48,131 bases of DNA from Patescibacteria group bacterium (GCA_028714475.1 JAQTNC010000010.1:1-48131); one strand, 5' to 3'; numbered from the stretch's first letter, positions 16,872-26,767 are shown. Numbers and translations: made by a program. Notes: a model not told the origin generated them from the letters alone.

Positions 16872-17426
16872 TCAATTGAGGACCTTCGGAGGTTCGTCAG
16901 CGGCCGGGGGCGGGTTTTCCGATTCTCCACGGAACATCCGCTTGACGGCCATGACGAGAGACGTCCCGTCTTCCAGCGCGGGCGACAGGCTGGTCTCGAC
17001 GTGGTGTCTGGTGGCTTCGAGGAATTCCGTCTTGCCGCGCGGCACCATGGCTTCCGCAAAGTCGAAGGCCTGCAGACAGAGTACCTCCAAGGCGTCATCG
17101 TCGAGCAAGGTGATCTCGTCATCGTCGAACGGCGGACTCGGGTCAGGCAGGTCGCATTGGGGAACCGGTTTGTCGGCCATAGTCGCCTTGTCGATGACGA
17201 TGAAAATCATCGAGACCAGCGCCCAAGGCGTCATTCGCCGCCCGGCGAAGCGCAGCAGGAGCGGATAGACATTTGTTCGGTTGAAATCGCCGTCATCAAC
17301 GGCGAGAAGGCGGCGGCGCATCTGGGCGCGAGACAGGAGTCGGCACCAATAACCTTGCATGGTTTCCTCCAGCGGCTGGGGTGAAAGGGCGTTGCGGCCC
17401 CGGTTTGGGCAAGGGTATTTCATCAA
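16872..17426 (-). CDS. Hypothetical protein (start uncertain)
   Basis: 184-aa ORF with acidic and Pro-rich tail; no family recognised. A start at the internal Met (...EETMQGYWCRLLSR) is possible. Confidence 0.4.
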   Translation of the reverse strand: MMKYPCPNRGRNALSPQPLEETMQGYWCRLLSRAQMRRRLLAVDDGDFNRTNVYPLLLRFAGRRMTPWALVSMIFIVIDKATMADKPVPQCDLPDPSPPFDDDEITLLDDDALEVLCLQAFDFAEAMVPRGKTEFLEATRHHVETSLSPALEDGTSLVMAVKRMFRGESENPPPAADEPPKVLN

Positions 17427-17524
17427 TTACGCGATATCTGGTCAAGTGTCGCCTGTTTGTTTTGGCTTAGATAAAGACATTAGGACAAAAGGACGGATTT
17501 CGCATAAAATAGTCGTATCGGAAT

Positions 17525-19654
17525 ATGCCCATCAGGCGACGGGAGACGGAAATCAAGCCAGAGACGGCGCTTGCGGAACTGACCGGCATCGGCCGGGCGG
17601 GACTCACGGCGCTCCGCGACCTCGGTCTCACGACCGTGGGTGATTTGGCGTTCCACATCCCGTATCGCTACGACGATTTTCTGGCCACGACGCCGATTGC
17701 CGAGATCGAACCGGGCGGCAACGTGACGGTCATCGCGAGCGTCGTGCGCGTTTCCGGTCGGCGCAGTTTCCGCCGTCGGCTCGCCATGACCGAGGCGATC
17801 GTGACGGACGGGAAGGACGAGATTGGCGTGATTTGGTTCAACCAGCCGTATTTGGCGAAATCGTTGCGTCAAGGCATGACCTACCGTTTTGCCGGCAAGG
17901 CGTCGCGGACGAAATACGGCATCCGTCTCGTCAATCCGCTCGTCGAGCGCGCTGACGCCGAGGCTAACGCCGGCGGTTACCTGCGGCCGCTCATGCCAGT
18001 TTATCCGACCACGCGCGGGTTGAGTCAGCACGCGATGCGCAAGCTGGTGCGGCGGTTCGAGACGCTCCTGCGCTCGTGGCCGGATCCGATGCCGGACGCG
18101 GTGCGCGAGAGTCGTCATTTGATTCCGCTGTCGAAGGCGCTCATCGGCATCCATTTTCCGGAATCATGGCCGCAGGAGAAGGCGGCACGACGGCGGTTGG
18201 CTTTCGATGAGCTCCTGCGCATTCAGCTCGCCGTCGCCAAGCTGCGGGAAATCCGCGAACAGGGGAACGCGCCCGAGGTGCCGTTTGATGAGGCGGGCGT
18301 GAAATCGTTCGTGAAATCCCTGCCCTTCATCCTCACCGACGATCAGAAAAAGGCCGCCTGGACCGCTATCCGTGACATGGAGCGGCGCCTGCCGATGAAC
18401 CGGCTTCTCGACGGCGATGTGGGGAGCGGCAAGACGGCGGTCGCGGCCATTGCCATGGCCAACGCCGCGGCGGCTGGTTTCCAGTCGGCACTCATGGCGC
18501 CGACGGAGATTCTCGCGCATCAGCATTTCCATACGCTGACGCGGTTGTTTGCTGACCGTAAGGAGCGAATCGCACTTTGGACCAATTCCTATAAGTTGAG
18601 TTCGGTCGGCGGCCGCGAGATTGACCACCATGGCCGCTCCGCCACGCGGGAACTTAACGCCGCCATCGCGTCCGGTGAGGCGGACATCGTCATCGGAACG
18701 CACGCGCTCATTGAGGCGGGCGTGGATTTCCGCGCGCTCGGTCTCGCGGTCGTGGACGAACAGCACCGTTTCGGCGTGCGGGCACGGCGGCTGATTACGG
18801 AGAAAAGCGGCCTTGAGGGGCTGACGCCGCACCTGCTTTCCATGACCGCAACGCCCATTCCACGCTCGCTCGCGCTCACCATCTTCGGCGATCTGGATTT
18901 GTCATTGCTCAAGCAGAAACCCGCCGGACGACTGCCCATCCGCACGGAGGTCGGTTTTGACGACGCTGGTCGCGTGCGCGCCTATGCCCACGTGCGCGCC
19001 GAAGCCGCAGCCGGGCGCCAGACCTTCGTCGTCTGTCCTCTTATCGACCCGTCGGACAAGCTCGGCGCGGCGTCCGTGACCGAACTCGCCGAGCGGCTCA
19101 AGACGCAGGAGCTGGCCGGAATCGAGGTCGGCGTCCTGCACGGTCGGCTCAAGGCAGACGCGAAGGAATCCATCATGCGCGACTTCGTCGAGGGGCGGTT
19201 GCCGGTGCTGGTCGCCACGTCCGTCATCGAGGTTGGCGTGGACGTGTCGAATGCGACCGTCATGGTCATCGAAGGCGCGGAGCGTTTCGGCCTCGCCCAG
19301 CTCCATCAGTTCCGTGGCCGCGTCGGGCGCGGGGCACACGCGGCCCGTTGCTTCCTCCTGCCGGGTTCCACCGGCGACGCGGAAGAGGTGGCGCGGCGGC
19401 TCAAGGAATTCGCCCGCACGGACGACGGTTTTGCCTTGGCGGAGTTGGACTTGAAGATGCGCGGGCCGGGCGAGATCCTCGGCGAGCGGCAGTCCGGCTT
19501 CCCGGCGCTCAAGGCGGCGGTGCTCACGGATTTGCCCCTGCTCGCCGAAGCGAAGGCCGTTGCTTCTGAAATTGTTGGCGTTCTCGATGCGCCGAAAAAC
19601 ACTGCTTTGAAAAAATATCTCACCGTGGAGGTGAGGGAGGTGCATTTGGAATAG
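17525..19654 (+). CDS. recG: ATP-dependent DNA helicase RecG
   Basis: LDGDVGSGKTAVAAIAMANAAAAGFQSALMAPTEILAHQHF; VVDEQHRFGVRARRLI; LLSMTATPIPRSLALTIFGDLDLS; HQFRGRVGRG. Confidence 0.96.
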   Translation: MPIRRRETEIKPETALAELTGIGRAGLTALRDLGLTTVGDLAFHIPYRYDDFLATTPIAEIEPGGNVTVIASVVRVSGRRSFRRRLAMTEAIVTDGKDEIGVIWFNQPYLAKSLRQGMTYRFAGKASRTKYGIRLVNPLVERADAEANAGGYLRPLMPVYPTTRGLSQHAMRKLVRRFETLLRSWPDPMPDAVRESRHLIPLSKALIGIHFPESWPQEKAARRRLAFDELLRIQLAVAKLREIREQGNAPEVPFDEAGVKSFVKSLPFILTDDQKKAAWTAIRDMERRLPMNRLLDGDVGSGKTAVAAIAMANAAAAGFQSALMAPTEILAHQHFHTLTRLFADRKERIALWTNSYKLSSVGGREIDHHGRSATRELNAAIASGEADIVIGTHALIEAGVDFRALGLAVVDEQHRFGVRARRLITEKSGLEGLTPHLLSMTATPIPRSLALTIFGDLDLSLLKQKPAGRLPIRTEVGFDDAGRVRAYAHVRAEAAAGRQTFVVCPLIDPSDKLGAASVTELAERLKTQELAGIEVGVLHGRLKADAKESIMRDFVEGRLPVLVATSVIEVGVDVSNATVMVIEGAERFGLAQLHQFRGRVGRGAHAARCFLLPGSTGDAEEVARRLKEFARTDDGFALAELDLKMRGPGEILGERQSGFPALKAAVLTDLPLLAEAKAVASEIVGVLDAPKNTALKKYLTVEVREVHLE

Positions 19655-19898
19655 GGTTCTTCGTTGCTCAACGTGGAAACCGGGACGACCAAGGCCGACG
19701 GTCGATGCGACCCGCTCCGTCGCCCGCGTGGGCAGACACTTCGGGCCGGGCGCGTTCCACCCGCGCCCTCAAGACGGCCCTACGCGTCTACCCACGCGGG
19801 CGTCTTCGCTGGCCGTGGAATGGTGAATGACGCAGATGGGGGGAGGCACTTGCAGAGTTAGGTGACCCGACGTCGGTCAGGTCGGTGCTCGCGTAAGG
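19655..19898 (+). ncRNA. Structured RNA element copy 2; HEARO/omegaRNA-like
   Basis: Starts GGTTCTTCGT immediately after the recG stop codon; same core CGGGCCGGGCGCGTTCCACCCGCGCCC and 3' module GCAGAGTTAGGTG...GGTGCTCGCGTAAGG as copy 1. Confidence 0.6.
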
Positions 19899-20132
19899 GG
19901 GGTGCCCCGCGACAAAATACGCACCAAAGGACGCAGAATCGGAATACGCCGTTTTTTCGGAAAAATACAGCAGGCGCCACAAGGAGTGGCGTCTGGTTTT
20001 GGCCGCAGTCGCGGTCTAGTTTGCCTTGCTTTTGGGACCGCTGGAACCGGAGTCCGAATTCTATCGTTTTTGGTTATATCGGCCAGAAAAAACATGACCC
20101 GGCATGCAAGATGCCGGGTCGTCGGGGAGCGG

Positions 20133-20161
20133 GAGCTAGGGCGGAATGGCCCTAGCTTTTT
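20133..20161. terminator. Terminator hairpin
   Basis: AGCTAGGGC-ggaatg-GCCCTAGCTTTTT; second hairpin ACCCGGCAT-gcaag-ATGCCGGGT just upstream. Confidence 0.7.
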
Positions 20162-20586
20162 GGTGTTTCGTTGCCGCGGAGGAACTTCCGTGAAAGAAAT
20201 AGGGCTAGGGCCGAGGCGGCTGCGAGAACGATGAGGCTGTTGAGCCAAAGGCGTTCCTTGCTCTCGACGGCGAAAGCGACGGCCTTCTTTTCGCCACCGT
20301 GCCGTTTCTGCTCCATCAGGTCGAGGACGTATTGCATGGAGTAGGGGGTGCAGCCCGACTTCTCGCGGCAGAGCCTTTGAGCGACGGCTTTCCCGCACTT
20401 CGAGGCGCAGTCGTGTTCGATGTCAATGTCGTCGATGGTCGTGCCCTGTGAACCGTTGAGAAGGCGTTGGGCGCCACAACAGCCCGCCATGCACCTGTTC
20501 AGTTGGGACACCCCGACTTCGGTCATGGGCGGCGGTGGCGGGGCATACGGTTCCCGCCGGCGGGCGGTGGACGTTGCCGTCATCAT
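20152..20586 (-). CDS. Cys-rich hypothetical protein with C-terminal TM helix
   Basis: 144 aa; CMAGCCGAQRL...HDCASKCGKAVAQRLCREKSGC and C-terminal SLIVLAAASALALFLSRKF. Confidence 0.55.
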   Translation of the reverse strand: MMTATSTARRREPYAPPPPPMTEVGVSQLNRCMAGCCGAQRLLNGSQGTTIDDIDIEHDCASKCGKAVAQRLCREKSGCTPYSMQYVLDLMEQKRHGGEKKAVAFAVESKERLWLNSLIVLAAASALALFLSRKFLRGNETPKS

Positions 20587-20686
20587 CGCGGCCGTGGCCT
20601 ATTGGGGCTATTCGGGTTTGGTGCCTTTAAAATGGCATTATGAACCGATTGTGTCAATGTTTCCGGCGGCGTTTACGCAAGCTGAA

Positions 20687-22078
20687 TCAACGTTTCGCCA
20701 GTGCCGCCTTGAGCGCCTCGGAGATGGAACGCGCTTCGGTGAGGCGGATTTGGCCTTTCGGCGGGGTTTTCTGTTTGGCGGACGTGCCGCGTTTAGGCCA
20801 GGCGGCGATGGCCTCGGTGAGGCCGAGGGCGGCGGCTTCGGCGAGGCGGCGGTCAGCGGCGGGGGAAGGGCGGATTTCGCCCGCGAGGCCGACTTCGCCC
20901 CAGGCGACGAGACCGGCCGGCAGAGGCCGCTCGTGATAAGCGGAAGCGAGGGCGAGTAGGACCGCGAGATCTGGTGCGGGTTCGCTCACCTTGAGTCCGC
21001 CGACGACATTCACGAAGACGTCATGGCCGCCGAGGTCGAGGCCGGCGCGCTTGGCGAGCACGGCGAGAAGCATCTCCAGCCGCGCCAAGTCGAAGCCGGA
21101 ACATTTTCGCGTCGGATATCCGAAAGAGGTCTTGCGCACGAGCGCCTGGATCTCGATGAGCATCGGCCGCGTGCCTTCCATGACGCAGGAAACCGCGCCG
21201 CCGGGCACGCCGGGCTCGCGCTCTTCCAGTAAATATCCGGATGGGTTGCCGATTTCTGACAGCCCCGCGTCGGTCATCTCGAAGATGCCGGTCTCGTCGG
21301 TCGAGCCGAAGCGGTTCTTGAGCGCGCGCAGGATGCGGATGGGGTAGCCGCGCTCTCCTTCAAAAGACAAAACCGTGTCCACGACGTGCTCGAGCGTTTT
21401 CGGGCCGGCGACGAGGCCGTCCTTGGTGACGTGACCGATGAGCAGGATCGGCAGGTTGTTCGCCTTGGCGCAGGCGACGAGCTTGCCGGCGGCGGCGCGC
21501 ACTTGGCTCACCGCGCCCGCTTCGGACGGCACCTCCGGCGAACGCAGCATCTGCACCGAGTCCACGATGGCGAGGGCGGGCCGTTCCTTTTCCAAGGTCG
21601 CGATGACGGTGTCTACGTCCGTCGCCGCGAGGAAGAAGGCGTTCTTCTGCCCGAGGCCGAGCCGGTCGGCGCGCAATTTCACCTGCGACGCGGATTCCTC
21701 GCCGGAAACGTAGAGCGTCTTGAGGCCCTTATTCGCGAGCCGCGCCGCGACCATGAGCGCGACCGTGGACTTGCCGACGCCGGGTTCGCCGCCGAGCAGC
21801 GTCACCGAGCCGGGCACGATTCCGCCGCCAAAAACGCGGTCAAGTTCGTCGAGGCCGGTTTTCACCCGATCCTCCGCGCGCACGCTGACCTGGTCGAACG
21901 CCGTCACGGCCGCCGCCTTGCCGACGGAAATCGGAGCGGCTTTAGCCGCCCCGGCCCCCTTAACGACTGTCTCGGCCTGAACCGTCCCCCAAGCCCCGCA
22001 TTCAGGACACTGCCCCAGCCATTTCGGGCTCTGGGCGTCGCAATTCGCGCAAACGTAAACGGTGGTCGGTTGAGGCAT
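20687..22078 (-). CDS. radA: DNA repair protein RadA/Sms
   Basis: N-terminal zinc finger YVCANCDAQSPKWLGQCPECGAWGT; Walker A GGEPGVGKSTV; RadA motif KNRFGSTDE; Lon-like C-terminal domain. Confidence 0.96.
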   Translation of the reverse strand: MPQPTTVYVCANCDAQSPKWLGQCPECGAWGTVQAETVVKGAGAAKAAPISVGKAAAVTAFDQVSVRAEDRVKTGLDELDRVFGGGIVPGSVTLLGGEPGVGKSTVALMVAARLANKGLKTLYVSGEESASQVKLRADRLGLGQKNAFFLAATDVDTVIATLEKERPALAIVDSVQMLRSPEVPSEAGAVSQVRAAAGKLVACAKANNLPILLIGHVTKDGLVAGPKTLEHVVDTVLSFEGERGYPIRILRALKNRFGSTDETGIFEMTDAGLSEIGNPSGYLLEEREPGVPGGAVSCVMEGTRPMLIEIQALVRKTSFGYPTRKCSGFDLARLEMLLAVLAKRAGLDLGGHDVFVNVVGGLKVSEPAPDLAVLLALASAYHERPLPAGLVAWGEVGLAGEIRPSPAADRRLAEAAALGLTEAIAAWPKRGTSAKQKTPPKGQIRLTEARSISEALKAALAKR

Positions 22079-22171
22079 AGGCAGGGGGGTTAAGCGTATT
22101 CATTATAATACAGTCTTGTACTTGTCCGCTCGCCAGCCGTCAAGTGCCGTTTGGCGTGCGTTAATATAGGT

Positions 22172-22248
22172 AACCCTTCGACTCCGCCCCGCTTTGCGGG
22201 GCTTCGCTCAGGGAATACATATAATATGCCCTGAGCTTGTCGAAGGGC
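22172..22248. repeat. Dispersed palindromic repeat family B (CCCTTCGAC...GTCGAAGGG) with AT-rich centre
   Basis: aacccttcgactccgccccgctttgcggggcttcgctcagggaatacatataatatgccctgagcttgtcgaagggct; related element at 42643-42690. Confidence 0.7.
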
Positions 22249-22320
22249 TACCGAAAACAAAAGGGACAGTCCCCGGGACTGACCCCTGATGCGATGGTTG
22301 CTCACGGAGTCGGCGTCAGC

Positions 22321-24222
22321 TCACTTGCACGTATGGCTGTCGCACGTCTGCGGCTTGGCGCACTGCTCGTCGTTGTTGCAGTAGGTGCCGCCTTTCACCT
22401 TGTGGCAGATGTGGGCCATGCTGCAGTTGTTCTTGTCGAACCATTGCGTGTCCGAAGCCGTGCACGAGCAGGCCTGCCCGTCCTGGCACGACGAGCGGTC
22501 TTTGCAGGTCTCGAAGTTGTACGGCCGCCAGACGAAAACCGGATAAGGGCTCTTGCCGGCGCCCAATCTCTTCTGCAGGGCGCGGAGATAGCCGACGATA
22601 TCCGAACCAACCGGCCACACCGTCGTTCCGCCCATCGAGGTCGGGAAACCGACATCAATTCGCGCGCCCACGACGCCGTCAGCGCCGGCGCCGCCCATCT
22701 CGAAGAAGGCGAAAGGCACGTCTTGGCGTCCGCCGGTGTACATGAAATTGTGCTGCCAGTTCTGCTGGCCGATGGTGACAAGATCGCCGAAACGCAGACC
22801 GCCCTTGTCGGTGATTTGCTTGACCAGGTCCGCTTCGTTGGTCGCGGCCCAGACGACGATGTCGGTTCCTTCGCGGCCTTTTCCGTAGCGCTGACCGCTC
22901 GTATAGGTCATCGCGTTCGCCTTGCTGCGGGGGCCAGGGTAGGCGACCGCGCCGCCAGCGCATTGGTACATCTGCACCATGAAGGTTCCGCAGTCGGCGC
23001 CCACCACGTCTTTCTCCTTGAAGCGCGCGCCGTATTCCTTGCCATACTGTTTCTGGATGGCCAACTGGCATTCACCGTTGCCGGCATAAAGAGCGCTGTA
23101 ACGAGGATCCTTGGCCGGGGAGTCCGGACCGGTCACATACCACTTGTCGGCAATCTCGGCATAAAGGTCGGCACATTCCGGTTTCGGCCAGGCGGGATCG
23201 ACCTTGAGGTTATTCTTGAGGCCCTTGATGGCGAACGGCAGGTCCAGGAGCGACGGCTGGATGGTGCCGCTGGGAATAGTGGTATAGCCGCCACGGAAAT
23301 ACGCGCATTTTTTCATGTCGTAGCAGACCTTCTTCCAGCCAAGTACGACTTTGACCAAGTTCTGGATTTTGGCATCGTAGTTTTGGGCGCTTTCGTCGTC
23401 CGATGGTTTCGTGCAGAAGTGAAAAAGCTTGGCGGCGGTGGTCGGGAAGGCCGACAGGTCATCGCCCTCGATGGAAACGTTCTCTCCCGATTGTGGCGGC
23501 ACCGGCAAGGCGACGCCGCTGGAAATCGCGCCACTCGCGCCCTCTTGGGCACCCGCCGCCGCGCCGGGATCAGGGTTCAGGAAACCGACTTCCATCGCCA
23601 GCTTGAAATCAATCGGCGTCACTTCCTGAACGACCAGCGGGTTGAGTTGCACCAGGTTCTCGTTGACGTTGTAGGCGACGATGTAGGCGACCAGCACGAC
23701 AAACAGGCCGATGACCGCGTCCTGCACCATCGTCTTGCCTTGGTTGAGGCGTCCGGAATTGCCCGAGGTCATCCAGATGAATCCGCCGATGGTCATCATG
23801 ACGGCCGAGAGAAGCAGGGCGATGGAGAGCGCCGTCTTGTACAGGCCGAAGAGGTATTCCGCGAGCCATGGGTTGCCGCCGACGTTGCCGGAATAGACGT
23901 CCGAAAGCTTGATGTCAGGGATGGGGATGGCGAGCGGCGGCGCGGCCGATTGGATGACTTTCGAGATCGGACAGCGGTCGTCGCTGACGGCGCAGGTGCA
24001 GGCGTGGTTGGCCGGGCATTTCTTGGTGCAGGTCGCGTCGCTGTCCTGACAGCCGATGTCCTTCTTGTCGGTCGTGTCGGTGCAGAAACAGCGGAAGGCC
24101 TGGGCTGGCGGCGCGAAGGCCGGCAGGGTGAGCAACGTCAAGACGGCGACCGCGGCCAAACGAATTAGCCAAGGGCGTTTTGTCCGGCGACGGTTGGGCG
24201 AGGCCTTGGGAAATGGTTTCAT
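22321..24222 (-). CDS. TrbC/VirB2-like membrane segment fused to a NlpC/P60 or CHAP-like Cys-peptidase domain and Cys-rich tail
   Basis: NPWLAEYLFGLYKTALSIALLLSAVMMTIGGFIWMTSGNSGRLNQGKTMVQDAVIGLFVVLVAYIVAYNVN; C-terminal GADCGTFMVQMYQCAGG...LRFGDLVTIGQQNWQHNFMYTGG; tail CKDRSSCQDGQACSCTASD...CSMAHICHKVKGGTYCNNDEQCAKPQTCDSHTCK. Confidence 0.65.
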   Translation of the reverse strand: MKPFPKASPNRRRTKRPWLIRLAAVAVLTLLTLPAFAPPAQAFRCFCTDTTDKKDIGCQDSDATCTKKCPANHACTCAVSDDRCPISKVIQSAAPPLAIPIPDIKLSDVYSGNVGGNPWLAEYLFGLYKTALSIALLLSAVMMTIGGFIWMTSGNSGRLNQGKTMVQDAVIGLFVVLVAYIVAYNVNENLVQLNPLVVQEVTPIDFKLAMEVGFLNPDPGAAAGAQEGASGAISSGVALPVPPQSGENVSIEGDDLSAFPTTAAKLFHFCTKPSDDESAQNYDAKIQNLVKVVLGWKKVCYDMKKCAYFRGGYTTIPSGTIQPSLLDLPFAIKGLKNNLKVDPAWPKPECADLYAEIADKWYVTGPDSPAKDPRYSALYAGNGECQLAIQKQYGKEYGARFKEKDVVGADCGTFMVQMYQCAGGAVAYPGPRSKANAMTYTSGQRYGKGREGTDIVVWAATNEADLVKQITDKGGLRFGDLVTIGQQNWQHNFMYTGGRQDVPFAFFEMGGAGADGVVGARIDVGFPTSMGGTTVWPVGSDIVGYLRALQKRLGAGKSPYPVFVWRPYNFETCKDRSSCQDGQACSCTASDTQWFDKNNCSMAHICHKVKGGTYCNNDEQCAKPQTCDSHTCK

Positions 24223-24256
24223 AGGACACTGGCCAACGACAGAGATGGCGTCTTCA

Positions 24257-24850
24257 TCAGCGGCTGATGTTCAGTTCCACCGTGACGCGGGTGCCGGTGC
24301 CGAGGTCGGCGACCGTGACGGTGCCCGGTTCGTATTGCTGGGGACCGGGATAGCTGAAGTTGATGACGGTTGCGCTTTCCTTGACCGTCGAATCAACGAA
24401 CCAGTCGAGGTCGGTGAGAGAGCGGATGTAGAAGTCGGCGACGGCCGTGCGGCCGGCGATTCCTTGCCAAACGATCAAGTAACGGTCGATGCCGTCCGTG
24501 CGGCTGGACTGCGCGTCAGACAGCGTCAGGCCGGTCATGATGGGAACGGCGGCGGGAAAGCCCGGCGGGAGGTCGGGGTTGGTCGAGGCTTGTTCGTCAT
24601 ACGCGCCGAAGCTGACCTGCGTTGGGTCGGTAGCGCCGGAGTTTTCCGACAAACGCGAGATGACGAGCAGGGCCAGGACGGCGACGAGCGCCACTCCGGC
24701 GATGATGAAAAGGACGGCCCTGGCCCACGGCACGGTTCGCTGTTGTGCCAGGGCAAGGCTTTCCAGATCAACGGGTTTGGTGCGGGGACTGTCCCCGGAT
24801 GGGGACTGTCCCCGAGAATCGGGCGTCGCCGGCGTATTTTCGTCTGCCAT
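24257..24850 (-). CDS. Single-TM membrane protein of unknown function
   Basis: 197 aa; AVLFIIAGVALVAVLALLVIS followed by an extracytoplasmic domain. Confidence 0.7.
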   Translation of the reverse strand: MADENTPATPDSRGQSPSGDSPRTKPVDLESLALAQQRTVPWARAVLFIIAGVALVAVLALLVISRLSENSGATDPTQVSFGAYDEQASTNPDLPPGFPAAVPIMTGLTLSDAQSSRTDGIDRYLIVWQGIAGRTAVADFYIRSLTDLDWFVDSTVKESATVINFSYPGPQQYEPGTVTVADLGTGTRVTVELNISR

Positions 24851-24901
24851 AATTTTGATGGTGGGTTAACAATGGAGGGGGCCGACGCCCCGGCGAATCC
24901 G

Positions 24902-26035
24902 TCATGGCGTCGCCGTCCGGCATTTGTTGTAGGAATCGACGCGGCTCACGATGATGGGATTGTCCTTCGCGATCTTGCCGGCATAACAGACATAGCCGGC
25001 GGCGGGGTCAGAACCGTTGTTGGTCTTGCCCCAACAGGCCTTGTAATGGTCGAGCATGGCGTCAATCTGCTTGTTGACGTCGAACAGTTCCGGGATGGTG
25101 TAGCACTTGTTGCCGGTGCGGAAACCGCGGCCTTGGTCCGCCTTGCCGCTGCACGGGGCGGAATTGGGGAAGACGGTTGACTGGCCGGAACCGATGCCGT
25201 GGGAGAAGCGCCAGTCGAGCCCGTAGTCCGGTGGCGCTTGCAGGTTGACGGTGTCGTCGTTCAGCGGCCCCTTGTTCTGACAGGCCATGCTGTTGCAGCC
25301 GATGGGGTCGAAGCTTTGCGTCTTGCCGGTCGGGTCTTTCTGCAGATCGGAGTATTTCGCGCCGCTGTTCTGGAATTTCCTCCGCATCTCGACGGAGAAG
25401 TTCGTGCTGGTCGCGTTCTCGTCATGGCCCAGGGCGTTCTGCCGCCCGCCGGATTCGTGTTCCATCGAGGCTCGCACGAAGCAGGCGAAATCATCGCCGC
25501 CCAGCGCCTTGGCCTTGTCCATGGCCTGACGTATCATCTCGGCCTTGTTGACCGGTGCGGCGCCGGTCACGGCCGCGATCATCGCGCCGGAAACGATCTC
25601 GATTTTTTTCTGCGGCACGGTTCGTATCAGGATGCCCTGCAGCGAAGTCAGCGACGGGTTGACGGCGTTCAGGATGATGTATGAGGCGAGCAGGACGAAC
25701 AGGCCGAGCACCGCGTCGGTGATGCGGGTCTTGCCTTGCTGGGGTCGGCCGACGAGCCACTCGAAGCCGCCGATGGTCATCATCACGGCGGCGATGAGCA
25801 GTCCCGCGCCGAGGGCGTACTGGTAAAGGCCGTAGATGTATTCGGCGATCCAGGGGATGGTGACGGTCTCGCCGCCCTTGCCGACGATGTCGGAAAAGGT
25901 GACGGTCGGGATGGGGATGGAGAGGGTCGGCTTGAGGAGCGTCGCGGCATTGGTGTTCGTCTGCGCCCAAACGATCCCGGCTGTCGGGACGAGAAGCAGC
26001 CACGCGATAGCGATGACGGCAAGCAGGCGGCGCAT
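24902..26035 (-). CDS. TrbC/VirB2-like membrane segment fused to a lytic-transglycosylase/lysozyme-like domain
   Basis: Signal peptide; IPWIAEYIYGLYQYALGAGLLIAAVMMTIGGFEWLVGRPQQGKTRITDAVLGLFVLLASYIILNAVNPSL; C-terminal FACFVRASMEHESGGRQNALGHDENAT (SLT-like ES motif). Confidence 0.65.
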   Translation of the reverse strand: MRRLLAVIAIAWLLLVPTAGIVWAQTNTNAATLLKPTLSIPIPTVTFSDIVGKGGETVTIPWIAEYIYGLYQYALGAGLLIAAVMMTIGGFEWLVGRPQQGKTRITDAVLGLFVLLASYIILNAVNPSLTSLQGILIRTVPQKKIEIVSGAMIAAVTGAAPVNKAEMIRQAMDKAKALGGDDFACFVRASMEHESGGRQNALGHDENATSTNFSVEMRRKFQNSGAKYSDLQKDPTGKTQSFDPIGCNSMACQNKGPLNDDTVNLQAPPDYGLDWRFSHGIGSGQSTVFPNSAPCSGKADQGRGFRTGNKCYTIPELFDVNKQIDAMLDHYKACWGKTNNGSDPAAGYVCYAGKIAKDNPIIVSRVDSYNKCRTATP

Positions 26036-26038
26036 AGG

Positions 26039-26767
26039 TCAGCGGTTGGCCGGCGGCGTTGGCTCGGCCGCCGGTTGGGGGGCAGTCGCGGCCGCCTGAT
26101 TCAGTTCCGCCTGCGTGAACTGCTTGAGCGTGTCGTAACTCACGGCGCCGGAAACGCGGCGGCTGTTGATGAAGAGATACGGCGTGGCGTCAATGCCGAG
26201 CCGCAGCCCTTCCTCCGTGTCGCGCTCGACGAGCGCGCGCGGCGGCGTCTCGGTCAGGCAGGTGCTGAAGGCGGCGGTGTCGAGGCCGAGCTGTCCGGCG
26301 AAGATCGGATAGTTGGAGGCCACGACGCCCTGCGACGAGGTGAAGAGCAGGTCGTGGTATTCCCAGAAGGCGCCTTGGTAAAAGGCACAGCGCGCGGCGA
26401 TGGCGGCGTCGGTCGCGCCCGGATGCAGCTGGGCGTTCGGGAAGTCCTTCCAGACGACGCGCACGTCCTTCGGGTATTCGGTCAGGAGCTGGTTGAGGCT
26501 GGCTTCCATTTCCGCACACGGCCCGCACAGGTAGTCGCCGAAAATGACGATGGTGACGCGGGCGTCGTTCGGTCCGCGGGTCGGGTTGCCGAAGACGACC
26601 GTCGGCTTCTCGAGGCGCGAGGTCAGCTTTTCCTGCTCCTCGGACGGCAACGGCGCATTCACCGGCGGGAACAGCGCCGTCATCCCGAAGACGAACAGGA
26701 TGAGTGTGGCGAGCAGGACCGTCGCCGCGAGGAAAGCCGGGAAATGTTTGGCGTCGTTCTTGGTCAT
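26039..26767 (-). CDS. DsbA/thioredoxin-fold oxidoreductase, membrane-anchored
   Basis: IVIFGDYLCGPCAEMEASLNQLLTEYPKDVRVVWKDFPNAQLHPGATDAAIAARCAFYQGAFWEYHDLLF; CGPC active site; N-terminal TM. Confidence 0.88.
   Translation of the reverse strand: MTKNDAKHFPAFLAATVLLATLILFVFGMTALFPPVNAPLPSEEQEKLTSRLEKPTVVFGNPTRGPNDARVTIVIFGDYLCGPCAEMEASLNQLLTEYPKDVRVVWKDFPNAQLHPGATDAAIAARCAFYQGAFWEYHDLLFTSSQGVVASNYPIFAGQLGLDTAAFSTCLTETPPRALVERDTEEGLRLGIDATPYLFINSRRVSGAVSYDTLKQFTQAELNQAAATAPQPAAEPTPPANR

Noticed and set aside
15718-19898. Composite transposon formed by the two omegaRNA-like copies with ridA and recG between
   Set aside because: Both copies are in direct orientation, no transposase lies between them, and the intervening genes are ordinary chromosomal genes.
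22237-24168. 643-aa plus-strand ORF
   Set aside because: Shadow ORF antisense to the VirB2-like/NlpC-P60 gene. Arg/Gly/Asp-rich composition with no recognisable domain; the minus-strand frame has signal, TM and domain signatures.
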